DNA of 64,000 nt, from the NCBI GenBank assembly GCA_947172415.1, contig OX359190.1, positions 1,054,001 to 1,118,000 on the forward strand. Direction: 5' to 3'. The DNA is from Chondrosia reniformis. Lineage: Eukaryota > Porifera > Demospongiae > Chondrillida > Chondrillidae. Position numbers and translations under genes: made by a program. The notes below the pieces were generated by a model. The model saw only the letters and a program-made list of their open reading frames with translations, did not search any database and was not told the origin of the DNA. Of this stretch, positions 9,044 through 22,560 are shown one piece after another (within the stretch, counting starts at the first letter, position 1; each line of letters begins with the position of its first letter).

Positions 9044-12000
9044 CTTGAAAAGGACAAGATTGGAAACACATTAAAATGGTGTATGATGAGTGGTATATTC
9101 AGAATTCCATTGTTACAATAAATTTTGTATCAAATGTCTACTTTAGTGAAAGCCACACTAAATAACCAACCCAGTAGGTGAGCACTTAAAAACAGCCATA
9201 AAATAGAGGTCCCAATTTATTGTAAATGGTATTTTCTCGATTACTATATCTGATGATTATACATTTCATGTATTACTGTACGTTACTGTGGAGCTGATGT
9301 TTCCTTTGAATGAACACTGATCACATGACATACTCACCAACAACAAGTCCTATGATCACTCCAATACCTAATGGCCACCAATCAATCTCATCGTCACCAT
9401 CTCCTGCTACTACAAGCTTCTCGGTTACCTCTATATTACAAGATACAGATCACATACTATTATAACTAATATATAAAACTACATTAAAGTAAGAATTGAA
9501 TGTATCTTTTGGATGGTACATCTTTCAACTTGTTGAGTGTCTAAAGATACAGTTTTGGCATTTTGATCTCGAGTGTCTTCATCAGCGACTGAGAGATACC
9601 ATAGAATACCAAAACCTATGTCTTCAGATGCTCAACAAGTCTAAAGATCATGTTCCATCCAAAATATAAAACTACTTGTAACAACACCAGTGTTACTGTA
9701 CCCCCAACAGACATACAAGTGTATTAGTAGAATAAAACAGTAAACAGTAAATGTTCCCTCTTAACAGGTAATGTGATATTTGGCTAACTTGGTGTCGGAG
9801 TAGCTGTAGTTTGAATTACTGTTGTTGATTTAGCTGTTGTTGTGAGGCTGTTAGGTTCTGTTCTAGTAGGAGGAGGAGGAGTGCCACCACGACCTACAGA
9901 GAGGGGAAGGGGTGGATTAGACAATGGAACTAGACTGAACTGGAATGTGGAGAGGTGAGGTAGGGAGGTGAGGTGGAGAGGGTGAAATGGGAGGTTGAGA
10001 TGGAGGAACTGCAGAGAGGGTGCATTACACAGCACAAGTGTGATTCCCTACCTGTACAGATACCTTCATATCCATTAATTAAATCTTGAAATAGGGAAGT
10101 AGGATCAGTTGAGCTGAAAATAAAAATAAAGTTACTCTATATACCTCTAGGAAGGTCAATTGCAACATTATTCTTTAGAAAACATTGCCTATTAATCCAT
10201 AAAGAAATGAAAGAAATACAATATACGTAAAATATTCTAGTACACCATTTTTTTTACATGCTACATCTACGTTTGAGTAAAGGCCTATATGAGACTAAAT
10301 CTAGTGAGAGCTTTGGATGAGGATACAAGAGTCTTCTCCTTCTTCTTCTTCTCCACTGGGGCTTCGTGTATTACAAAATTGGCAGAAGAATATTCATCAA
10401 CTGTTTATTAACCAAATACCAAAGTATGTAAGACTAAAATGTACACATAATTAAAACAAAATGGCTACTCATAAGTACTGACCTACTGATGGAGACACAC
10501 TTATTCTGTTTGAAGTCGTATGCACAGTGTGGATCTAGACTAGTCACACAAGAAGAGCAGCCATCGTAAAGAGTACAGTCATCAGTGTCAATGAGGTACA
10601 GTCCACCTTCCGCTGTTATGTACATCTTGGTCTCCTGTAAGTACCACAACCACAGGACAGTCACACTTAGTGAAGACTTGTATGTACATTCAAATAGTAC
10701 TTAGTAGAGTGTGCAACATGAATATTCCAAATGATCATGGAAAGGATAAATAAATGTCAACCTAGCGAGCAACAATTGAAGCAAAAAGCATGGTATGACA
10801 ATTTTTTATATTATTAACTAAAATGTTCATTTCTGCTGACATTTAAGGGTCACAAAATCTTTTAGTTACAAACGATAGAATATTACTCTAAACACTCATT
10901 GTGTTATTCCAGTTGCTGCGATTATGCTCAGTAACTCTCAATAATCAGTACCCTCTATGCAGAAATGAGCCTTTACAGTATTACTCTAAACACTTACATT
11001 AACAAGTTTCATTCTCTTTCCTTCAAAAGAGTCATAATTACTCCCTCCTTCCTCCCCAGTAGGGAGGTTCATCTTGTAGCTGACATGGCTGGCCTTTGCT
11101 TCCCCTCTCTCAGTACTATAAGTCAGCTTGTACAAGTACAGCTTCTTCTCAACTACAAAACAACAAACATTTATAAAGCGATGAGAAAGCAGTAGGAAAA
11201 TGGTTTGTAATTTGGTATAGAAGACCAATCTCAACTGATGAAATGTCACAAAATGTGTCACTTTGTAAACCAGTAGCTCTGACAGTATTCCAATGACAAA
11301 AAATTCAGAGAATCATATACACCTCCCTAATGTATTACATAGGTACAGTGGATCTCAATAATTCATTGTTTCCAATGTGTTCTCCCAAACTCCACATTTC
11401 AACTCATTTTGGTGTAAACAGAGCTTTGAGTGCGAAGGGCAGTTATTGTGACAAGTCAACTTACATTTGTGTGTACTCAGAGCATAGACAATTGTGTACT
11501 TCTTTGAATCCAAACCTGTTGCCGTGCCAACCACTACACGTTTCAGCCTAACAGATTTAAATCAACAAACTTTCTGATGATGACTTTTAAGAGTAATAAT
11601 GTTTTATATGCTGTACACACACACAATTAAAGGTACTGTTTACTGTGATATAGAGTATGAATCACCTTTCTCCGTCAGCTATCAAATGAGTAGCAGACTT
11701 TAGAATGGACTCTTCATTAGTAATAACTGCTTTAGACAAAGTTACATCTGTAATTTGGTCCATTGTACGATTGACTGAAGTCTCGCACTAAAAGTAAATT
11801 GAAGGTGATACTAATGAGACATGCCATACAGTACTATACACATTATAGACTTTGAATATCACTAATGGGATTTCTAGATGAGCGATAATTAAGGCGTCCA
11901 GTGAATACAACTTACAGTAACAGATGGTCCATTGACTGATTCACCAGTTTTAAAGTTGTGCAGTTCTCCAGACTCCAAGGCCGTTACAATCTTCTCCACG

Positions 12001-14914
12001 TCAAACACACAAATAGCTGAAGAGGATACAACTTGTTTTCCATGCGGATGGGACATCTGGAATGTAGTGTATATCATTGGCTTCATAACCTTTTGATCCA
12101 AACTTGCCTTCTCCACATAAACAGCGTCAACTGAAGACAGAAATAAAAGATAATGTTTGAGGTGGTTCATCTTTAGTCTCCTGAGCATCTAGAGAATCCT
12201 CTATATGAGTAGTGAGTTGGATATACAGAGCAGGGCTTTCCCCATATCATCATTACTACACTCTGGATATTACTGTAATGATGATGATATCAATGCTTTT
12301 ACGTAGATCAACTTTAAATCTTAAAGTTTCCCTATTTTTCCAGGGCTTACCTATATAAGGAAATACGTAGTGCTGGTTGAGGTCCCCTGGAGAAGAGGCA
12401 TTGCAAACGAGTGTGGTCTTCACAAAGGACCGGAACACCTTCAGTGTCAGCCTGTCATCGTATATGCCAATGTCATCCTACAAACAGAATACAAGTTGAA
12501 ACAGTTCCCTCACAGCACCTAACAGAGTCACTAGTTTAGTAGGCTCCACCCACAGGAAATGGATCTAGTAGGCTCTGCCCACAGGAAATGGATCTAGTAG
12601 GCTCGGCCCAAAGGAAATGGATCTGGTAGGCTCTGCCCACAGGAAATGGATCTAGTAGGCTCTGTCCACAGGAAATGGTTCTGGTAGGCTCCGCCCACAG
12701 GAAATGGATCTGGTAGGCTCCGCCCACAGGGAATGGATCTGGTAGGCTCCGCCCACAGGAAATGGGTCTGGTAGGCTCCGCCCACAGGAAACAACCATAA
12801 CACATGTAACTGTTGTCTGGCTTTCTCTGTGGTAGTGATGGCTTACCTTACACACTCTACCAACTCTGGACACCACTTGCCACTTCCTTTCGATGGCCTT
12901 CTCCCAAAAGAAGATGTACATGTAGTCGCCCATTTCCAGAATGTTGGCAAAACCAGCGTTATTGAACCAGAACCTCCTCTCCAGATCAGCGTTCAGCCAA
13001 AGAACTTTAGAGCGGTCCAGAGCAAAGTTTGTTCTGTCAAACCAGATGGAATTGGCTATATCGGATTCACTTATGCTAACACTCCAAAACTCATTGTCTC
13101 CTGCAGGTACAGTAAAGATCATACAAGAACAGATAAGTTGTGCAGAAAATATAATTCAGTGTTGCCAGTAGAAATTGCAGAAAATGGTGCATAAACCAAA
13201 ATTTTTTTTTTCTTCTAGTAAACATCTCTATGTACCTTAGGGAATTTGTGTACCAAGTTTGAGTGAAAGTCTCTTCTTTATGAAGGAGATACGGTCAATT
13301 AAAAATATCTTTTTACCATATTGAAATATACGACAGCCATTTTTCGATAAATAACTGTGATTTCTATCGGCAGCATCACATATATAATCCCAAATTAAAT
13401 ATATATCATGTAAGCATGGCCTACGTGTTACAAAACTATTGCACTGCATAGACAAGTGAGTTTAACAGGTACATAATTACTGTATATACTCAATGTATGA
13501 CCTTTGACCTCCGTACCTTCAACAAAGGTCTCCACTGGAATGAAGTTGTAATATGAAGAGAACCCACTTCCGACCTTCTCTCGGATGAGTTGATTGAGGT
13601 TTGAACGCTGTAGACACATTAGAACAAGAAGAAGTTGAGGAAAACGAATAATAGTCTATTTTCATTGCTACTGCCTACCCTAGGGGTGGGGGGAGGGGAG
13701 GTGTTACTATACCTCAGGGCTAGTTGGTGGAGTAGCAGCTACTGAAATATGCATCATTGCAGCAGGGGAGGAAATTGTGTATTAATCATGTGATAATCAT
13801 GTGACATCCTTACATTTCTGTATCCACAGATTGGGAGGTGTGTATTAGCTGTGCAATACAGAACGGTCTCATTGATGGGAACGCTAGCACCAGTGATACT
13901 CTTCACGGTGATGCCAGTCGAATCAGATTGGGGCAGCAGTACCAGCATCTTCTTACATTCTTCAATTTGATCGGAAAAGTGAAAATTTCTATTATCTGTA
14001 TCTGTGAAATTGTTTGGTAAATCTACAGACTGAGAGAAGATAGACTATTCACAAGTGGCCACTATGGAGAGGTGGTCACATTAGAGAGGTGGTCGCACTA
14101 GAGAGGTGGTCACATTAGAGAGGTGGTCACCCTAGAGAGGTGGTCACACTAGAGAGGTGGTCACACTAGAGAGGTGGTCACACTAGAGAGGCGGTCACAC
14201 TAGAGAGGTGGTCACACTAGAGAGGTGGTCACTAGAATGCGTAGGATCACATGGAACATGGTGATTTCAAATCCTTAATTCTACACTTATTTTAACAACA
14301 CAGGAGAATGTACTCTACTGGTGACAGTTCTGTTATGTGCAGAGGGAGGAGGTGCTGCTGGAATAACAATGACAAATATAGTCAGATCAACCTTCAACTC
14401 TCAACAAACAAGAAAGTAGAAGAGACAAAGGACCAGAATAGCAAATGGAAGAACATGGACATGTACGTATGTACGCATGTGGACAAATCTAACAGAATGT
14501 CTTCAGGGTGGATGTGTGAGGCTTAAAGATAAATAATTTAACATTCTGTATTCAAGGAATGGAAATGATTTGGGAAAATTTGCTTCCCCCAAGATCTTTA
14601 AGAGAAATTTTGCCTTTTTTTCCTGAAACCCTCTAATGGAGAAACAAAGTCAAATTCCTATGATTGGTCGTAATAGGTTCCAATTCTCACTGAGGAGACT
14701 TCTGGTATATACTGTGCAATACATGAGCATTCCAACCACTTCCTTTTAAATACCAGCTTAGCCTAGTCGTTGTCATAGTTATCAGTTGCCATGACAATAC
14801 TCGTACATTCACAGTATATATATGTACATAATAAAATGCAAATAAATGTAAAGTAAAAGGAAACTCACTTGAATTATTTGTGACAAATCCGAGGAATACT
14901 CCACCAGTTTGTGT
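8124..14914 (-). CDS. SemaA: transmembrane semaphorin
   Basis: Fourteen exons join in one frame: 14869-14914, 13814-14022, 13517-13607, 12847-13100, 12351-12477, 11916-12130, 11666-11787, 11465-11547, 10998-11152, 10483-10634, 10052-10113, 9789-9893, 9338-9430, 8124-9043. All have GT..AG borders and matching phases; about 877 residues as far as seen. The Sema domain (about 1-434) shows EECKKMLVLL and LYCTANTHLPIC (compare the family's CGTNAFxPxC), EKAIERKW, SRVGRVCK and SSAICVF. A PSI domain follows (CSSCVTSLDPHCAYD), then a Pro/Thr linker, one membrane helix (WWPLGIGVIIGLVV continuing into GVLIGIFACFICKW across a splice junction) and a Ser-rich tail of about 300 residues ending SFDC. Known: semaphorins act on the cell surface and usually signal through plexins. 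The signal-peptide exon is not identified; a weak candidate (MNSLPLPLTF, donor GTACAA) lies near 15451. Confidence 0.88.
9509..9666. mobile_element. foldback (MITE-like) element in SemaA
   Basis: About 155 bases with inverted ends of about 30 bases. The left end reads TTTGGATGGTACATC and TTTCAACTTGTTGAG; the right end is its imperfect reverse complement (CTCAACAAGTCTAAAG, then GTTCCATCCAAA). It carries no coding sequence. A second full copy is at about 36058-36210 in SemaB, a decayed copy at about 53845-53975, and a half copy at about 23880-23928. It lies between SemaA exons 9338-9430 and 9789-9893. Confidence 0.6.
10240..10360 (+). repeat. dispersed short repeat, copy 1
   Basis: About 120 bases containing CATGCTACATCTACG, AAGGCCTATA, GAGCTTTGGATGAGGATACA and a CTTCTTC run. 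Related copies lie at about 36785-36890 (same orientation), 54590-54730 and 55985-56110 (opposite), and 56970-57065 (same). No coding capacity or clear terminal repeats are seen; it may be a SINE or a decayed MITE. Confidence 0.5.
10483..10634 (-). other. SemaA PSI-domain exon
   Basis: It encodes ETKMYITAEGGLYLID and then CTLYDGCSSCVTSLDPHCAYD, the cysteine spacing and DPxC signature of the plexin-semaphorin-integrin module that follows every Sema domain. Acceptor TTACAG and donor GTCAGT flank it. The identical exon in SemaB is at 37027-37178. Confidence 0.9.
12533..12795. repeat. 29-base tandem repeat in a SemaA intron (9 copies)
   Basis: The unit contains GGCTCCGCCCACAGGAAATG and then GATCTGGTA. 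SemaB has 7 copies at the same place (39072-39265). Each unit holds a GC-box core (CCGCCC) and an AGGAAATG resembling an ETS site. As 29 is not a multiple of 3, it reads open in all three minus frames, giving spurious proteins rich in WAEPTRS and GGAY. Confidence 0.85.
14060..14234. repeat. 17-base minisatellite in SemaA intron 1 (10 copies)
   Basis: The unit AGAGAGGTGGTCACACT is repeated about ten times with a few substitutions. SemaB carries about 17 copies (40782-41072), so the array has changed length since the duplication. It lies between the first two recognised Sema exons. Confidence 0.85.
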
Positions 14915-16786
14915 CTGCAGAAATACAATTGTATACATACACATATGTACGTACACAAATACATATTAAAGTAAATACTTATATACATTTATATTAATTA
15001 CAGTGCAAACTAAAGTAGTATAGTTTTAGATCCTCAATTCAATACAGATCAACCTTTGCACTATCTGAGGAAAGAGTGCATACAAGTTCTTATTATTAAA
15101 CCTCTACTATACTAGCCTTAGTACTGAAATCCAACCACTTTGGAAGTGATTATAGTTAATTTTATTAAATGGAGCACTTCTTTATATCTATTTTGCACAA
15201 TTTAGGAATAACAGTTTTGTATTTGAGTGACAAACCTTAGTCGTTATGTACACATGCAAGGAAGTCTGCACTAATCACATATACATATTGAATATGTCAT
15301 ATAAAGTAATGTATACGTATATACAATTCGTACACATGCACATAAACCTGTATAAATACTATGGTTAGAGTGATATGGATTATACAGTAGATACAATATT
15401 TGTACTTGTTGCCCACAAAAATGAAATGTCAGTGGAAGGGGGAGGGAGTTCATGACTGCTCGCCTTGATAAAGTAATATGCTGACATAACAACAAATTCT
15501 ACACTGACATGACAACCAATATATTTACACAGTGAAAGTGAAGAATTTCAAACATTAGACCAGTCACCCTTAAAATTGTAAGGGCCCTGTGATATCATGA
15601 AACTAAATTAGGTCACTGAAAAGTCTGTGGGCCTATTTCACTTATTGAATGTACCAACTACAAAAGAAAACTATTTAATTAAAAGGTTCTTATTTAATAG
15701 GACTTCAGTCCCACAGGCAAGACTTCATTGTTTAGTGCAATAATGTTCCTTTTCTGTTTCTTTCTTCTTCATACGAGGATGATCATAAGCACTTGTGGTT
15801 TGATTATCACTTGTCATGCAGTGATGGGTTGCATCTAGTCAATTTTGAAACCTAATGTATATGAGTAATAAATATTTTCTTACATGCTATATTTACATGG
15901 ATTAAATTAATGGGATTTAATAGGATTCAGTCCCACAGGCAAGACTCTTTCCTTTAAGTACATAAGTAAGTTACCTTCCTTCTTTTCTTTACTCTTTCCT
16001 TCGAAGAGAGTAATAATTACTCCCTCCTTCCTCCCCAGTAGGGAGGTTCATCTTGTAGCTGACATGACTGGCCTTTGCTTCCCCTCTCTCAGTACTATAA
16101 GTCAGCTTGTACAAGTACAGCTTCTTCTCAACTACAAAACAACAAACATTTATAAAGCGATGAGAAAGCAGTATAGGAAGATGGTTGTAATTTGGTATAG
16201 TAGACCAATCTAAACTGATGAAATGTCACAAAATGTGTCACTTTGTAAACCAGTAGCTCTGACAGTATTCCAATGACACAAAATTCAGAGAATCATTCAC
16301 ACCTCCCTAATGTATTACATAGGTACAGTGAATGTCTATAATTCACTGTTTCCAATGTGTTCTCCCAAACTCCACATTTCAACTCATTTTGGTGTAAACA
16401 GAGCTTTGAGTGCGAAGGGCAGTTATTGTGACAAGTCAACTTACATTTGTGTGTACTCAGAGCATAGACAATTGTTTAATTCTTTGACTGTGATAGAAGT
16501 TCGTAAATGCCTTTTATTCTTGAATTATCGATGTATACTTTTCCAATTCTCAGACCGTTCCAGTTGATCGAACTTAATAATGCAAATTCTATATATACAC
16601 GCTAACTTTTTGAGACTGTATAATACTTGCCAACAAACCGTGATCGTGGCAGTTCTTGACCACGTGCTCAGAATCCTGATCGATTGACAGCCATTTTGTT
16701 CCATAAAATTTCCGAAATGAATAGAATACATATAATGTACAAATTGATAAATGATGTACTAAATAGTACGTAAACTAAAGACTTAA
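14915..16786. other. spacer between SemaA and R2, with orphan semaphorin exons
   Basis: This holds the 5' flank of SemaA and the 3' flank of R2. It matches 1-1288 and 41749-43626 closely. It contains an orphan copy of the semaphorin exon at about 15994-16131 and a scrap of the preceding exon at 16445-16475, both without their partners. No complete gene is seen. Confidence 0.6.
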
Positions 16787-19700
16787 TTATAAACGGAAAA
16801 CAAGTGAAAGTTGCTTGTCCTCTTGCAGTTTCTGCAGAATCTCTTCATGTACCGGATACTTGTCAGATGCATCTTGAAGCACTTTACAAAACAGCCTCAA
16901 TGTCTCCTTTGTACCAGTACTCAGGAGGTGACGGAGAAAGATTACATTGGATTCTTCTCTGCTCTTTGCTGCTTTGATTTCATCGTACACCTTGTCTGTA
17001 ATTAGTGGCTTTCCACCCACTCCCTGGTATAGTTCGTTGACTATGTTGCCAATGGCGAGGTCTTTCACAAGGAAAACCCAATGTTTGGTCCGTAAGGTCT
17101 GCTTCCAACTGCCTCCCTCACCATCACACTCTCCCGAGTTGGCAGACGGTGTTGGCTGTCTAACAACTTTAGGTCCTTCAGTACAGGTAGACTGGTCTTT
17201 ATAGAGAAGGAACTTGTCTCCATCAACTTCCATTTCACCAGCCACGCTCAACTATACAGAAGAAAATATAAAAATCAATAAATTACTTGTGTCCAAAGAA
17301 TAACAATTAGCATATTAAATAGAGTCCGTAGCAATGTAAAATATACAGTCAATAATTGTTACACTCGTAATAAGGTCTATTTTGTTGAATACATAATATT
17401 ATGTAAACTTACATTGGTGTTGCTGTCCTGTTCCTTAGCAACCCAAACCAACTCTCTTGGAGTTAGTCCAGTCACCTTGTTCAGTCTGGTACACAGACCT
17501 GTTCTCTGGTTGTCACTCTCAAATCGCAGAAGATGCAAACTGGATCCCTCACAATTCTGGTGACTGCAAATGACACCATCCTCTAAAGTAGCCTTTTGGG
17601 TGAGAAACTCACTTCCGAAAACAGCTTCGCTTATGAAAGCAATTCGCTCTTTCATTTCCATTCTGATACACCTGCAGAGCTCTGTCAAAGAGGGACCAAA
17701 CTGAGAAACGTACTTAGGAACCAGCAGTTGGAGCTGAATGAGGTCCTCCTTCTGAGAAAGGACAATGTGGGCGTTCTCTTGGGAGAAATAGAATTGTGTA
17801 CTGTCAGATTGACTGGAACAGTACACCCACTGGCTTCCACTGATGTATGCTTGCTTGATCTGCTGATCCTCAAGAGCCTGTCGGTTGCTTGCAATGTCCA
17901 CAGCCAGTCTGTGGAATAGACCAGTTGGTATGCAGGTGTACCTCTGATATTCAAATGCTGAATGGAATGAGAAAGTGAATCCCAAAGTGGCCACAGATGG
18001 TTCGGGGAGATTAATTTCCCTTTCAGGAAGGGCTGCTGGAATGAAGTAGTGTGTCTTCTTCTTTGTCACTTTGGCTGCAATACCTATTTTTACCAGGACC
18101 TCAAGGAGCCATCTTGTTGGAATATCAGCATTGATACCTAGCTGTTGGAACAAATCTTTAGAAGTTGCTTCAGGAATTTCTCCACTTTTCCTTAAGTTAC
18201 GTAACTCTGGACTAGAAGATTCACTTGGGCCATACTGGACCGATAGCACTTTGGACATTTCCTTGTACAGAAAGGTTGCATCTGTACAGATCCACTGCTC
18301 TTTGTACTCACTCAGCTCAAAGTACACATAGAACCCAAGGCAATGAAACAGGTTCAGCAGTGCAAGGAGCTGTCCATCAGCATCTACACCTTGGATAAAT
18401 TGGCATCGGATGCAGAACTCTTTCAGTTCTGTGAGCTTCCACATCTTCTTTTTCACGCTAGATGTGATTAGTTGCAGGCAGAACCAAATTTTGGGAACTT
18501 TCAATGTTAATCGATTCTTGGCATCTGAAAGTAGAGAGCGAAGAACATTTACAGCTTTACGAGTGTGCTCCTTCAGTTTGCTGTCTCCCTGTAGCTGACT
18601 GTCCACTACAAAGTAGCTACCAGCACCTTTGTAGGCAACCTCTTTTGGGGGGAATACCCTGTTGCTGTCATATGGCTTGTCGTCCATTTCTTCTAGAACC
18701 TTCTTGTTGTGGTCCAGTAGAGCTCTCTCAGCTTCAGGATCTTCGGGAAGAAGGGAAAGGTGAGTGCCAACAAGGAAAATGCGAAGTTGGGGCTCATTAG
18801 GCATGTCAAATTCTTCCAACTGGCGCTTGCTCTTCATTGACATTGTGTAGGCAGCTGTAATGGACTCCTTCATCAATTCCCAGGTTGAACGGCTGTTGGC
18901 ACTCTCCACTTCAGTGACTCCATCTTGACAGTATGCATTAATGTACGGATCTGTCAACCTCTCTGAAGCTTTAAAGACGTGCAGAAAGTTGCAGGGAAAA
19001 TCCAGTAGGAGTGGAAGGACATTCTGAAAGGAGGGCTGGCCCCCTGTATCCAGGAGGTAAATGAACGTACACTCCTTCTCATCAAATTCTGCTTCAGTGG
19101 AGAGATTGTGCTTCTGCAGGAAGCTGTCCCTGGCTTTCTGTAGCAGCTCCAGTGGGTCTTGTACTGCTAAAGCCTCAGTGGTATCATGGCTAGGGGGAGG
19201 AGGAGGGGTTATGGAGGTGTCGGTTGGTAGCCTGGTTGTCTCTCTGGCTATCTCGGTTGTCTTGGCAATATCACCGGCTAAAGTGGTATCAGCAGATGAA
19301 GCCTGTGGAAGAGAGACAGGCGGGGTTTCCAGGGTGCTGCCTGGAAAGACCTCCCTTTCCTCCATTTTAATCTTTGAAATAAGCTGCCCTAGCTTTTCAT
19401 CTGTTAAAACTTTCCAGGAAGAACCAACTGCTAAACCTTTAATGAAATCATACTCCTCTTCCTTCCCCTGGCCTTCCTCCTCAAATCCTGTCCTAATAGT
19501 TTGCTCCCCAGCAATGGTGGCCACTTCAGGAGCTTCCAGCACTCCTGTGCTAGTTTTGGCTTCTCTTGCTGTGTTGTGGAGCAGGTAGTGCTTCAGTGAG
19601 GTTTTACCAACACGCGAGCCTCCTGTGAAGATTGCACGACTAATGCTCACTTCAACTGAACCATGTCCTTCTATGGCTTCAGCATACCACTTTGGTCCCT

Positions 19701-22249
19701 GCATGGGGTATACCAAGAAGAGATATGTAGCTATCATAGACAATTGAGATTAAGCATAATATGCATGTGTTTACAATGTAATACACACTTCACATATTTG
19801 AAGTATTGACTATTCTCACCAATAAGTCATTCTATGAATAAGCAGTTTTCAATTTTTCATTATCCTAATTCGAGGGTTATCAGTTTATTATTCCTCAAAT
19901 GCCTGCATGCTACAGTTCACATGTGATCAACTAGAAACTACTTTAACGTCCTCTATGGAGTGTCCTAAATGGTGTTTTCTTTATCAGTTCGACCTGCTAT
20001 TCGCTGTATTCAAAGACGCCAGATTTACTATCGTTTGGAGGTAGGCCATTGTTACAGAAATAGGAAGATTTTAATCCAAATGACATTATTATACTTTAGA
20101 GTTACCATTATCAGCTCATGTCTCCTGAGGAATACAATGAGATACAACGGGAGGAATTGAAGTCCAATAATTGAACCAAACTATCCCCCTTGCCACTTAA
20201 AGACGGCCAATAAGTACTCTTACATGGTAAAGCTTGTGGTTTTCCTTATCAGCTAAGGAGGGGATAGCCATCCAAAGTGTGAATTACATTCTATTTACGT
20301 AGATACAACTTCTGAAGGCTCTTTCAAGACAGCTTTGTTATGTAACACAACTTGGCTGTAGCTGTACTATTTATTAAAACATTTACAGGTTCATAAATAC
20401 AGATCTTTATCTTCCATCACACTCTTATCAATAAGAGTAGAATTGGGTCTTGATTAATTAGATGATCCATTGCTACATGTGAATGCTACATATTTATTAT
20501 TGATTTGCCTAACTTTACACATTAATTACTTTTCAACAGTCTACCCACAAAGGGACAGTCTGTGTTTATAAACAAACATTCTTTTGACAATTCAGTCAGT
20601 AGGTCAATATTATTGGTGATGCTTAGCTTTAGGAAAACTAGCAAGAAGCATCTTTAGAGAACAGTCAATTCAGCCAAGTAATACCCGACATCTCTTCTAA
20701 ACATTCACTGACACATTCATTTGACTTCTATTTACCTTTCACTTACTTTGAACAAGACAGACTGTATAATTTAAAAACGTGGCAACTCTCTTCTTTTTAA
20801 TAACAGACAAAAACAACGGCGCCCCAAAAATTAGGCTAAGACTAATTGAATACTAAAACAAAATGGCGGACTTCGCCTTGGGAAGCTTCCGTGCCTAGCA
20901 GTTAACTCTCGTTTCTGTTAGAAAGTAGTTTATTAAACGTGTCTACAACTAACATTTCTGTACTACCAACATCTTATAACTAACCACACGAACGTTCACA
21001 GGACGAGAAATTAATATACGTACGTAGCACGCGATAATAAACAGTTTAACTACAGCGGATAATACTTTGAACGCTTTCCTCTACTTTCTCACTTCAAATG
21101 CAAAGAACAAGAAGACTTAACAGTCTTCGTTAGTGGAAACAAGTTAACACTTAAACTCGTGAGAGCGTTCGTAGAACACACTCGTACGAGAACATTAAAG
21201 CAATACAAGTCTTGTTAACATTGACACGCGCTTCGTGTACACTGAGCGCACAAGTTAGGTGACTCTAACGAAGGAAATAAAACCTTCCAATGTTTCTATT
21301 TGAAGGAGAAAGTGTACGCGAAGCGCGCAACGAATGTTAACAAGACTTGTAATACTTAAATGAGTTTACTAACCTTAACTGCAATGTCGTACTGTACAGC
21401 TCTTGTCTGATATTCTCCAAATCCTCCTCTTCCACTTCCTCCAAATGTGAGAAATGTAGTTCCGTTGAGGGAAGCCGTACAAGTACCGTCATAAGACGTT
21501 TCTTCACTAATTCGTGTCCACTTCTTCTTCTCGAAAATGAAGATTCCATCTGGACCTACTAGGACTGGTAGTGTGCTGTATTGTAATAGTGAACTCCACA
21601 CTGGTGCATTCTCGAGCCGTTCCCAGTGATGTTCATCATTTGTTGTAAGTGAAGCCATAAAATTCTTCTTATTCATTCTCCAAAAATATCCACTGCCCCA
21701 GTAGATGTAAATGTATTCACCACACAATGACATGTGGTGTAGTAATAATGGTCGAGGAAGTTTCAGATTCGACTGGATCCATATTCTTTTGTTAACATCC
21801 AGGACTTCAATTGTGTCTACTGCTTCGCCATCTGCTCCTATTCCTCCAGAGACAATTACTAAGTCTCCAAATGCAAGAACACCTGGTTCAGATCGGGCGG
21901 TGTGCATTGGAGGATATAGTACTTTCCATTCTTTGCCTGTCCACGTCACTAGATCGTTTGTACGAATGCGACGAGTGTCTCTACCTCCTATTAAAGTAAA
22001 CTGGTTCCCTATGATGGCTGCTCCACTCTCAGAATGAGGAGGTCGAGGCAGTGTTGACCATTTAGTGTTCTTAACATTGTAAACCTGAACCTGTTCCTCA
22101 GTGCCACCATATCCTGTCCCTCCATAGACGAATACACTTGGAAGATGTACAAGTGCTTTAGCAGAGGATACTGCAGTTAACATTTCGGGGATATTTGTGG
22201 TTTTCAGAAAATGACCTCCTCCAGCTCTGAGGAGGTCACTGCGAAAGAT
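16787..22249 (-). CDS. R2: kelch-Roc-COR-CARD protein lacking its first exon
   Basis: Three exons are intact and in frame: 21374-22249 (kelch, 292 codons), 17413-19698 (Roc-COR, 762 codons), 16787-17251 (CARD-like, stop at 16787). The domains follow R1: P-loop GGSRVGKT, DTGGQ, VGTHLS, COR-like helices, CSHQNC, then WKQTLRTKHW starting the CARD-like region. The kelch exon has a five-residue longer first turn (YGGTGYGGTEEQ). Upstream, the region that carries the first exon and promoter in R1, R3 and R4 is gone: the sequence follows intron 1 up to about 22627 and then jumps into sequence that elsewhere lies between R genes and semaphorins. The coding exons are undamaged, so the loss may be recent or another start (MLTAVSS inside the kelch exon) may be used. 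Confidence 0.75.
21374..22249 (-). other. R2 kelch-propeller exon
   Basis: It is open over 292 codons, phase 0 at both ends. Variable turns in this copy: HSE before SGAAIIG, SE before PGVLAFGD, LL before HHMSLCGE, VW before SSLLQYST, DGT before CTASLNGT. Elsewhere it is almost identical to R1, R3 and R4. Confidence 0.85.
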
Positions 22250-22560
22250 CTAATTGAGATAAGAAACATTTACTGATTGAAGCGTGTCTGCTTGGAAACT
22301 CTCTATAAATTAGCACACACGGATATGTAAGTTTTCAGTAGCAGTTTATTACAAGAAACCTTTGAGTTACAGTCTGTAAATCATGCAGTCTGTTTGTACA
22401 AAGTCCAACTTAACAGAATGTAAAGAGTCATTTCAGCGTTTACTGTCTAATAGTCTATTAAATCTGAACCTCCTCAACGTGCACCAGTTAAACATTCTGC
22501 CACTATATGGATGAACGGCGTATTTCGCTTTCTAAAGTGTTCCTTAGAAGCCTACGAATT

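Noticed and set aside
12536..13122. Frames with WAEPTRSISCGRSLPDPF-type repeats
   Set aside because: The 29-base tandem repeat reads open in all three frames; the true Sema exon ends at 12847 with a GTAAGC donor.
14308..14526. Plus-strand frame MYSTGDSSVMCRGRR, also near 41146 and 52860
   Set aside because: It lies in the first Sema intron; copies differ by frame-breaking changes, and no partner exons are seen.
14530..14600. Possible extra Sema exon after GAATACAG on the minus strand
   Set aside because: It is open in SemaB but shifted by extra bases in SemaA, and the flanking exons already join in frame without it.
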